This document shows positions 6,336-11,540 of a DNA stretch of 11,540 nucleotides, piece by piece. The DNA is taken from positions 1 to 11,540 of the forward strand of contig JBGPIT010000135.1 of NCBI GenBank assembly GCA_041485125.1, given 5' to 3'. The position numbers were made by a program, and so were the translations under genes. Source of the stretch: JBGPIT01 sp041485125. Its GTDB lineage: Bacteria > Desulfobacterota > Binatia > UTPRO1. Position 1 is the stretch's first letter; every line of letters starts with the position of its first letter. The notes under the pieces are model-generated. The model searched no databases, was not told where the DNA came from, and saw only the letters and a program-made list of their open reading frames with translations.

Positions 6336-6516
6336 ATGGCCTGGCGCCCCGGCGACCCCACCCCCTGGTCGATGGACGAGGTGTGGCGCGTAGTCACCCA
6401 CACCCGCCGACGGCCGTCAGGGCAAAGGATTCCTCTGCGAATCGATCGCGGCGCGCGACGCCGTCGACATCACCAGCTACGGCGGCTGGCGGCGCTACCT
6501 CGCGTCGTCGCGCTGA
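6336..6516 (+). pseudogene. Small gene interrupted by one extra base (59 codons if corrected)
   Basis: From ATG 6336 the frame reads MAWRPGDPTPWSMDEVW and RVVTHT. After about position 6404 a protein-like frame continues one base later, ADGRQGKGFLCESIAAR then DAVDITSYGGWRRYLASSR, ending in TGA at 6514-6516. Removing one C of the CCC at 6403-6405 joins the two into a 59-residue protein. The join, composition and clean stop just before the convergent GST gene suggest a real small gene that is either frameshifted in the organism or carries a sequencing/assembly indel. I do not recognise the family. No strong ribosome binding site is visible (GATCGG only). Confidence 0.5.
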
Positions 6517-6529
6517 CGTCTATCCGCGC

Positions 6530-7201
6530 TCAGCGCAGCAGCTCGTACGGGCCGCCCTTCTCGAGCGCGCGCTTGTAGGCGGGGCGCGCGTGGATGCGTT
6601 CGAGGAACGCGGTGAGCTTGGGCCGTCTCGCGTCGAGGCCGCCGCGCGACGCAGCGGCCTCGAGGGGAAAGCTCATCTGCACGTCGGCCGCGGTGAAGTC
6701 ATTGCCCGCGAACCACGTGCTCTTCCCGAGCTCGCTCTCCATGTAGCCGAGGTGCAGGTCGATCTGCGGCCCGATGAACGAGCTCTTGGCGCGACCGGCG
6801 ATTTGCTTGGCGATCGGCCGCACGAAAAACGGCATCGGTGCCGTCTCGACGCGATCGAAGACGAGCTTCAAGAGCAGCGGCGGCATCGCCGAGCCCTCGG
6901 CGTAGTGGAGCCAATAGGTGTACCGGTCGCGTTCCGGTGTGCCCGCGGCCGGCACGAGCCGGCCGTTGCCGTAGCGTCCGGTCAGATACTCGACGATCGC
7001 GCCCGACTCGGCGACGGTGCGGTCCCCGTCGGTCACGACCGGCGATTTGCCGAGCGGATGCACCGCGCGCAGCGACGGCGGCGCCAGCATGGTGGTCGCG
7101 TCGCGCTCGTACCGTTTCACCTCGTAGTCGAGCCCGAGCTCCTCCAGGAGCCAGAGCACGCGCTGCGAGCGGGATGCGTTCAGATGATGGACGGTGATCA
7201 T
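6530..7201 (-). CDS. Glutathione S-transferase
   Basis: A 223-residue cytosolic GST, the usual family length, expected to conjugate glutathione to electrophiles. The N-terminal thioredoxin-like domain (1 to about 78) has the opening strand ITVHHLNASRSQRVLWLLEEL with candidate catalytic S10 or S12, cis-Pro P54 in GKSPVV, and the glutathione-binding ES pair E65-S66. The all-helical C-terminal domain (about 88-223) carries the N-capping/hydrophobic staple motif FTAADVQMSF (169-178). The SRSQRVLW start and long helices recall the Ure2-like/beta-class bacterial group. ATG 7201 overlaps the stop of the alpha/beta hydrolase as ATGA, with GGAGG upstream, so the two are translationally coupled. Substrate cannot be read; the partner suggests detoxification or use of an epoxide or halide. 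Confidence 0.92.
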   Translation of the reverse strand: MITVHHLNASRSQRVLWLLEELGLDYEVKRYERDATTMLAPPSLRAVHPLGKSPVVTDGDRTVAESGAIVEYLTGRYGNGRLVPAAGTPERDRYTYWLHYAEGSAMPPLLLKLVFDRVETAPMPFFVRPIAKQIAGRAKSSFIGPQIDLHLGYMESELGKSTWFAGNDFTAADVQMSFPLEAAASRGGLDARRPKLTAFLERIHARPAYKRALEKGGPYELLR

Positions 7202-7923
7202 CGTGATGGGCTCCTCCAGAGGCGCTCCAGCGCCGCTGCGGTCTCTCGTGGACGTTCCAGCGGCCACCAGTGGCCACATTTCTCGAAGATCAGCAATTCG
7301 CCGCCGACCCGCACCGCCAAGCGCTCCGCGAACACGGTCGTGACGTACGGATCGTCGGCACCCCACAGGATCAATGCCGGCCGGATCTTGCCGGCGTCGG
7401 ACTGCCATTCGCGGCCGACGTCCAAGGCGGAGCGATACAAACGCAGGATGCAGTCCTTCATGGTCGCGTCGAAGTAGAGCACGGTCTGTCCGGCGATCGC
7501 AGGCGGCACACCTGCCGCGATCAGACCTTCGGCGAACAGCTCCGGCGTGACCATCGCCATGATCGCTTCGCCGACGTCGGGTGTTTGCCACTGCTGCGCG
7601 AGCTCGTGCCAGACGTACTCGACGTCGACCGGGCCGGCGCCGCATGCCCACGTCCGGATCAGATCCGGTCGCAGCGACACGACCCGCTGCACGAGCAGCG
7701 AGCCCCAGTCGTGCCCGACGAGATCGACCGGCTCGCCGAGGCGCTCGATTTCGGCGATCAGCCAATCGGCATACGCCTCCTTGGTGGCGGCGAAGCCCTG
7801 CGGGCGTGGGGTGCCGAATCCCGGCAACGTGACGGCGACGACGTCGGAGCGCTCGAGATGCGACCGGACCGGATTCCACAACCGGGCGGTATCCGGAACA
7901 CCGTGGACGAGGACGGCAGGCAT
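7198..7923 (-). CDS. Alpha/beta hydrolase, epoxide hydrolase/haloalkane dehalogenase-like
   Basis: A 241-residue alpha/beta-fold hydrolase, slightly short for the family (about 280-300). The oxyanion-hole HGVP (7-10) is followed by the nucleophile elbow VGHDWGS, where D72 replaces the usual Ser. An Asp nucleophile with the following Trp is typical of epoxide hydrolases and haloalkane dehalogenases. The acid is D191 (or D190) in WGADDPY and the base is H218 in CGHWWPLERP. A cap region lies between about 100 and 175. ATG 7923 has GGAGGAG 3 nt upstream. A much longer in-frame upstream extension is only a shadow of the opposite-strand monooxygenase gene. It is coupled by ATGA to the GST gene and divergent from the FAD monooxygenase, suggesting co-use on one class of substrate. 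Confidence 0.9.
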   Translation of the reverse strand: MPAVLVHGVPDTARLWNPVRSHLERSDVVAVTLPGFGTPRPQGFAATKEAYADWLIAEIERLGEPVDLVGHDWGSLLVQRVVSLRPDLIRTWACGAGPVDVEYVWHELAQQWQTPDVGEAIMAMVTPELFAEGLIAAGVPPAIAGQTVLYFDATMKDCILRLYRSALDVGREWQSDAGKIRPALILWGADDPYVTTVFAERLAVRVGGELLIFEKCGHWWPLERPRETAAALERLWRSPSR

Positions 7924-7968
7924 GCGCTCCTCCTTGCCACACCCGCGGCGCCAATGTGAACCTAGGGC

Positions 7969-9198
7969 GTGACGGAAACCATCGAGACCCGCTGCTGCGT
8001 CGCGGGCGGCGGGCCGGCGGGGATGATGCTCGGGTTTCTGCTGGCGCGCGCCGGTGTCGACACCGTCGTGCTCGAGAAGCACGCCGACTTCCTGCGCGAT
8101 TTCCGCGGCGACACCGTGCATCCCTCGACGCTCGAGCTGATGTACGAGCTCGGCATCCTCGACGAGTTTCTGCGCCGGCCGCACCAGGAGATCCGCCAGC
8201 TCGGCGCGCGCATCGGCGACACCGAGGTGACCGTCGCCGACTTCAGCCACGTGCCGACGCACTGCAAGTTCATCGTCCTGATACCGCAGTGGGACTTCCT
8301 CGACTTCATCGCAGAGCACGCGCGCCGCTACCCGACGTTCACCTTGCTGATGCAGGCGCCGGTGACGGGCCTCGTCGAGGAGGGCGGCCGGATCGTAGGA
8401 GCGCAGGCATCGACACCCGGCGGGCCGCGCACGATCCGCGCCGACGTGGTCGTCGGCGCCGACGGCCGGAGCTCGATCACGCGGGAGCTCGCGCACCTCG
8501 AGGTCGAGGATCTCGGCGCGCCGATCGACGTTCTCTGGATGCGGCTCTCGCGCCGGCCGACCGACCCCGGTCAGCTGATGGGCGCGTTCGTTCCCGGCCG
8601 GATCTTCGTGATGATCAATCGCGGCGAGTACTGGCAGTGCGGCTACGTGATCCGCAAAGGCGGGTTCGAGGAGCTCCAGCAGCGCGGGATCGAGCGCTTC
8701 CGGCACGACGTCGCGGAGATCGTGCCGTTCCTGCGCGACCGGGTCGGCGAGCTCGGCGACTGGAACGACGTCAGCCTCCTCACGGTGAAGATCGATCGGC
8801 TACGCGCGTGGTACCGGGACGGCCTGCTCTGCATCGGCGACGCGGCGCACGCCATGTCGCCGATCGGCGGCGTCGGCATCAACCTCGCGGTGCAGGACGC
8901 GGTCGCGGCGGCCAACATCCTCGCCCGCCCGCTCGCGGAACGAGCGGTCACGATCCGGGAGCTGCGCGCGGTGCAGCGCCGGCGGGCGCTCCCGACGCGC
9001 ATCACCCAAGCGGTGCAAGTCGCCGCTCAGGAGCGGATCATCAGCCGCGCGCTCGCGAGCCACGGGCCGTTGTCGCTGCCGCTGCCGTTACGATTGATAC
9101 GCCGCTTTCCGTTCCTGCGGCGGATCCCGGCGCGATTGGTCGGGGGCGGATTTCGCCCCGAGCACGTGCGGACGCCCGACGTGCTCGCCGCGCGCTGA
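7969..9198 (+). CDS. FAD-dependent monooxygenase (PHBH/UbiH-type, group A)
   Basis: A 409-residue flavoprotein hydroxylase, family-typical length, expected to use NAD(P)H and O2 to hydroxylate an aromatic or similar ring. The three landmark motifs are present: GxGxxG-type GGGPAG at 13-18 with E36 after strand 2, the DG motif VVVGADGRSS (160-169), and the GD motif LLCIGDAAHAMSP (286-298) followed by GGVGINLAVQDA. The C-terminus is Arg/Leu-rich (about 365-395) and might touch membranes. The only usable start is GTG 7969, since later starts would cut the FAD motif. No good ribosome binding site precedes it (only TAGGG). It is divergent from the hydrolase gene with 45 bp between. The substrate is unknown. 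Confidence 0.92.
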   Translation: MTETIETRCCVAGGGPAGMMLGFLLARAGVDTVVLEKHADFLRDFRGDTVHPSTLELMYELGILDEFLRRPHQEIRQLGARIGDTEVTVADFSHVPTHCKFIVLIPQWDFLDFIAEHARRYPTFTLLMQAPVTGLVEEGGRIVGAQASTPGGPRTIRADVVVGADGRSSITRELAHLEVEDLGAPIDVLWMRLSRRPTDPGQLMGAFVPGRIFVMINRGEYWQCGYVIRKGGFEELQQRGIERFRHDVAEIVPFLRDRVGELGDWNDVSLLTVKIDRLRAWYRDGLLCIGDAAHAMSPIGGVGINLAVQDAVAAANILARPLAERAVTIRELRAVQRRRALPTRITQAVQVAAQERIISRALASHGPLSLPLPLRLIRRFPFLRRIPARLVGGGFRPEHVRTPDVLAAR

Positions 9199-9222
9199 CG
9201 GCGCAAAGGCGATCGCGGCCGA

Positions 9223-9259
9223 GCCGCCGCGCGTCGTGACGAGACGACGCCGCGGCGGC
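9223..9259. terminator. Long GC hairpin between convergent genes, putative bidirectional terminator
   Basis: The 15-nt arm at 9223-9237 is matched by 9244-9259 with only one bulged C, around the 6-nt loop GACGAG. It lies in the 74-bp gap between the FAD monooxygenase stop and the stop of the Q/G-rich gene. A stem this long and stable at a convergent junction is most simply a transcript-end structure. No T-run is present on either side, so factor-assisted termination or 3' protection is possible. Confidence 0.6.
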
Positions 9260-9272
9260 ACGCCGTTCTCGT

Positions 9273-9470
9273 TCAGGTGTTCGGCTTTTCGGTTCCCGGC
9301 TGGCGGTTCGCCTGCCCGGGGTGTTGCTGCTGTTGGCCGCCCTGTTGATTGCCGCGGTCTTGCTGCTGGCCGCCCTGCTGTCCCTGTTTGCTCTGGCCGC
9401 CCTGCCCGCCGTGCTGTTGACCCTGCTGGCCGGGTTGAGGATTGCTCTGCGGTTTACGCTCGTCTGCCAT
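9273..9470 (-). CDS. Small Gln/Gly-rich, hydrophilic disordered protein
   Basis: A 65-residue protein beginning MADERKPQSNPQPGQQG. By my count 22 residues are Gln and 14 are Gly, and most of the rest are polar (Asn, Pro, Lys, His). There is no hydrophobic segment, signal peptide or Cys. Short units such as QGGQ and QQGGQQQ repeat. Start ATG 9470 is well supported by AAAGGAGG 6 nt upstream. A Q/G-rich hydrophilic composition fits the broad hydrophilin class of stress-protective disordered proteins, but function is not established and a KGG-type stress protein is an alternative. It stands alone with a 190-bp upstream region. A longer frame from 9599 is less likely because the internal ribosome binding site is strong. 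Confidence 0.7.
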   Translation of the reverse strand: MADERKPQSNPQPGQQGQQHGGQGGQSKQGQQGGQQQDRGNQQGGQQQQHPGQANRQPGTEKPNT

Positions 9471-9660
9471 CACGTACCTCCTTTGGTTGAAGGAAAGTCT
9501 CCGTAACGACATCAACGCTAGCGCCGTGTCACCGCGTACGCAAAATTTCGATCGGCGCAACTTGATCGGAGAATCTAACGCGCGTGCGGGGACGCACATA
9601 TACGCGACGCAATATCCGTGCGTGTTTTTAAGTATGATGTTGTGCGAGATCGAGGTGGCG
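9471..9660. other. Relatively AT-rich intergenic region upstream of the Q/G-rich gene
   Basis: This is the least GC-rich stretch nearby and must contain the promoter of the gene at 9273-9470. Visible structure: ACGCAC at 9592-9597 and GTGCGT at 9618-9623 form a hairpin arm pair with an inner ATAT/ATAT pairing, followed on the + strand by GTTTTTAA. Promoter boxes on the - strand could not be assigned with confidence. Confidence 0.45.
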
Positions 9661-10083
9661 TTATCGGGACGATCGACTCAAGAGACGATCGTCGAGCGCC
9701 GGTTCCGTCCGGGCGCTTAGCAGCCAGCCCGCGAACAGCAATCCGAAGAAGAGATCGCCGGCGCCGGTGAGCGGCGCCACGGCCGGGAGATCGCCTCTCG
9801 TCCAGAACCACACCAGCGACCCGAAGAACGTCAGCTTCCCCGCCGCGGCGATCGCGATGAGGAGCGGATCGGCGGAGCCGCGCGCTGCCATGCCGAGGTA
9901 GGCGAGCCCGAACAAGAACACGAACATCGCGACCGTCGTCAGGTAGAGCGGGTGACAACCCTCCGGCAATCCCGCCAACGCGCGCAACGCGGAAGACGGC
10001 GGCAGGAACGCCCCCGCGGCGAGCAGGTTCATCGCCGCGGTCGCATAGAGCGCGCGGCGCATCCACAGGGGCAAGGGGATCAT
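9661..10083 (-). CDS. Four-helix integral membrane protein of unknown function
   Basis: A 140-residue protein with hydrophobic segments at about residues 9-27, 46-66, 74-94 and 104-123, linked by short loops (PEGCHPLY before helix 2, WTRGDLPAV before helix 4). No catalytic motif is visible and I do not recognise the family. ATG 10083 overlaps the stop of the CoA-transferase gene as ATGA, and AGAGGAG lies about 8 nt upstream, so it is translated together with that gene. A transport or anchoring role for the acyl compound handled by the CoA-transferase would be natural but is not shown. Confidence 0.8.
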   Translation of the reverse strand: MIPLPLWMRRALYATAAMNLLAAGAFLPPSSALRALAGLPEGCHPLYLTTVAMFVFLFGLAYLGMAARGSADPLLIAIAAAGKLTFFGSLVWFWTRGDLPAVAPLTGAGDLFFGLLFAGWLLSARTEPALDDRLLSRSSR

Positions 10084-11249
10084 GATCGACTCCTCTCGGA
10101 CGGTTGGGTGAGCTCTTCGAGAATGCGCGCGCGGTCGGCGTCGAGGTCGGGTGCCGTCGGCCGCAGGTGCGGATCGTCGAAAGCGGACATCTTGATCGGG
10201 CACCCGAAGAGCCGGACGCGGCCCGCCGTCGGATCGTCGACCTCGACGATCATGTTGCGGGCGTTGACCTGCGCATCTTCCACCACGTCGGCGACGGCGT
10301 TGATCGGCCCGCACGGCAGACCGGCGGCGCGCAGGATCGCGAGCCACTCGCCGGCGGTGCGCGGCGCGAGCGCGTCCTCGATCTGATCCTTCAACGGCTG
10401 ATGGTTCTCGACGCGCACCCGGTTGGTGACGAAGCGCGGGTCGCGCGCGAGGTCGTCGCGGCCGAGCACGGCGCAGAGCTTCCGAAAGCCGGCGTCGTCA
10501 CCGATCGCCAAGACGAAGTGCCGATCGCGGGCGCGAAACGCGTCGAACGGCGCCGCCGAGGGGTGACGCGCGCCGATCGGTCCCGGCGTGTCGCCGGCGA
10601 AGTGGCGCACGATCGCGTTCTCCATGATCGCGACCTGGCAGTCGAGCATCGCGACGTCGACCTTCATCGTTTCTCCGGTCGCCGCACGGTGCACCAAGGC
10701 CGCGTTGATCCCGATCGCCGTGAAGAGACCGGCCGCGATGTCGCCGATCGACGTGCCGACACGCGTCGGCGGGCTCTCGGGGTGACCGGTGACGCTCATG
10801 ATGCCGCCCATGCCCTGGGCGACCACGTCGAAGGCGGCATACTGCGTATACGGCCCGGAGTGCCCGAAGCCCGACGCCGCGGCGTAGATCAGCCGCGGGT
10901 AGCGCGCGTGCAGAGTCTCCCAGCCGAGATCGAGCTTCTCCATCACCCCCGGCCGGTAGTTCTCGATCAGCACGTCGGCGCGCGCGAGCAACTGATGCAG
11001 CACCGCCACGTCGTCGGCGTGCTTGAGGTCGAGCGCGATGCTCTCCTTGCCGCGATTCACGGACAATAAATATCCCGACTTGCCGTTGAACCAAGGGCCG
11101 AGCGTGCGCGAGACGTCACCGCCCTCGGGATGCTCGACCTTGATGACCCGCGCGCCAAGGTCGCTCAGGACCAACGTGCAGTAAGGACCGGCGAGGACCC
11201 GGGTGAGGTCGACGATCGTGATGCCCGTGAGCGGTCCCTCAATCGCCAT
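10080..11249 (-). CDS. CaiB/BaiF-type class III CoA-transferase
   Basis: A 389-residue protein of typical length for formyl-CoA transferase, CaiB and BaiF enzymes, which move CoA between acyl groups through an aspartyl-acyl intermediate. Seen in order: PLTGITIVDLTRVLAGPYCT (6-25), LGARVIKVEHPEGGD (31-45), NRGKESIALDLK (65-76), ADVLIENYRPGVMEKLGL-type segment (91-108, here KLDLGW), ASGFGHSGPY (125-134), and IGDIAAGLF with D170 aligned to the catalytic Asp of formyl-CoA transferase. The C-terminal part (about 230-389) is the small-domain region. ATG 11249 has GGAGGTGG upstream and avoids nine non-conserved residues of the longer frame. It is followed by the ATGA-coupled membrane protein. The acid substrate cannot be told from sequence. 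Confidence 0.94.
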   Translation of the reverse strand: MAIEGPLTGITIVDLTRVLAGPYCTLVLSDLGARVIKVEHPEGGDVSRTLGPWFNGKSGYLLSVNRGKESIALDLKHADDVAVLHQLLARADVLIENYRPGVMEKLDLGWETLHARYPRLIYAAASGFGHSGPYTQYAAFDVVAQGMGGIMSVTGHPESPPTRVGTSIGDIAAGLFTAIGINAALVHRAATGETMKVDVAMLDCQVAIMENAIVRHFAGDTPGPIGARHPSAAPFDAFRARDRHFVLAIGDDAGFRKLCAVLGRDDLARDPRFVTNRVRVENHQPLKDQIEDALAPRTAGEWLAILRAAGLPCGPINAVADVVEDAQVNARNMIVEVDDPTAGRVRLFGCPIKMSAFDDPHLRPTAPDLDADRARILEELTQPSERSRS

Positions 11250-11280
11250 TTCCACCTCCGAGCTGCCCGTGAGCATCGAG

Positions 11281-11316
11281 ACGGCTCGCGCCGGTGATCA
11301 CGGCGATCTTCGCCAT
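11281..11316 (-). pseudogene. Apparent stub of a short-chain dehydrogenase/reductase gene
   Basis: On the - strand, ATG 11316 opens MAKIAVITGASR, the characteristic first strand and TGAS of SDR enzymes. Instead of the expected GIG it runs into LDAHGQLGGGNGD and a stop at 11239, overlapping the CoA-transferase start. No ribosome binding site is visible. It is most simply the remains of a deleted SDR gene in front of the CoA-transferase. A 25-residue upstream ORF (leader peptide) or chance is the alternative. Confidence 0.4.
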
Positions 11317-11378
11317 CGGCGCTGCATACCGCTCGCGCCGGGACGATGCCATGCGTCTCATCGCGGACGCTCGACGCT

Positions 11379-11540
11379 CTACGATTCCTGCCATCCCGCC
11401 TTGCGCCAACCCTCGAGGCAACGCTCGACGAGCGACGCCGAGTTCGCGCGGCGAAAGCTCTCGACCGAGAAGTGCGGCGCGAGCCGGCGCATCTTCTCCA
11501 AGGCCTCGAGCGCCTCGGCGTTCCGTCCGAGGTGGCCGCA
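11379..11540 (-). CDS. C-terminus of a TPR-type protein (partial, cut by the window edge)
   Basis: The last 53 codons of a gene on the - strand, ending in TAG at 11379-11381. The visible part reads CGHLGRNAEALEALEKM, then RRLAPHFSVESFRR, and ends LVERCLEGWRKAGWQES. The G-x-x-x-E-A-L-E-A pattern followed by the L-x-P-x-F-S-x-E-x-F-R-R segment and an ERxLEGLRKAG-like tail is the usual end of TPR arrays attached to adenylate/guanylate cyclase, winged-helix or kinase modules in proteobacteria. The N-terminal module lies outside the window. About 130 bp with the SDR stub separate it from the CoA-transferase. Confidence 0.7.
   Translation of the reverse strand, partial: CGHLGRNAEALEALEKMRRLAPHFSVESFRRANSASLVERCLEGWRKAGWQES

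Noticed and set aside
7924..8706. Upstream in-frame extension of the alpha/beta hydrolase to 502 residues
   Set aside because: The added residues lie antisense to the FAD monooxygenase and have no domain; ATG 7923 has a strong ribosome binding site and starts at the family N-terminus.
7956..9239. 427-codon + strand frame overlapping the FAD monooxygenase
   Set aside because: Arg-rich +2 shadow lacking the FAD motifs found in the frame starting at 7969.
10104..11069. 321-codon open frame on the + strand
   Set aside because: Antisense to the CaiB/BaiF CoA-transferase, whose motifs are unmistakable.

Overview
High-GC bacterial chromosome, probably a metagenome-assembled genome. No RNA gene, IS element, CRISPR array or phage gene is visible, and no ribosomal or other marker gene fixes the taxonomy. 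The GC-rich codon use, strong AGGAGG-type ribosome binding sites and gene mix (class III CoA-transferase, PHBH-fold monooxygenase, GST, DUF-type small proteins, a secreted Cys-rich repeat protein, a TPR protein end) would suit an uncultured soil or sediment deltaproteobacterial-type lineage (Binatota, Desulfobacterota or Myxococcota-like). That placement is inference only.

Layout. 1-232: non-coding leader. 233-1498 (+): exported protein with an N-terminal domain and six ~48-residue, six-cysteine repeats, closed by an intrinsic terminator at 1547-1582. 1599-3755 (-): two-gene unit of a six-helix membrane protein followed by an RclA/MerA-like pyridine nucleotide-disulfide oxidoreductase. 3952-4511 (+): sigma70-type promoter and a toxin-antitoxin pair, a ribbon-helix-helix antitoxin and a RelE-like toxin whose genes overlap by 68 nt. 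4540-5701 (-): three-gene operon of an ABM-fold monooxygenase, a MAPEG membrane protein and a DUF2255-like lipoprotein. 5817-6161 (-): small helical periplasmic protein. 6336-6516 (+): 59-codon gene that reads through only if one extra base is removed. 6530-7923 (-): Asp-nucleophile alpha/beta hydrolase coupled to a glutathione transferase. 7969-9198 (+): FAD monooxygenase, divergent from the hydrolase. 9223-9259: long GC hairpin between convergent genes. 9273-9470 (-): tiny Gln/Gly-rich disordered protein. 9661-11249 (-): CaiB/BaiF CoA-transferase coupled to a four-helix membrane protein. 11281-11316 (-): apparent stub of an SDR gene. 11379-11540 (-): C-terminus of a TPR protein, cut by the window edge.

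How the genes may work together. Hydrolase, GST, FAD monooxygenase, ABM protein, MAPEG protein and CoA-transferase are all families used in catabolism or detoxification of small organic compounds and electrophiles. The window may therefore be an accessory xenobiotic or lipid metabolism neighbourhood, but no complete pathway can be read. Three gene pairs use an ATGA start/stop overlap, which supports real co-translation units. The most unusual items are the six-repeat Cys protein, the Q/G-rich 65-residue protein, the one-base-frameshifted small gene, and the SDR stub in front of the CoA-transferase.
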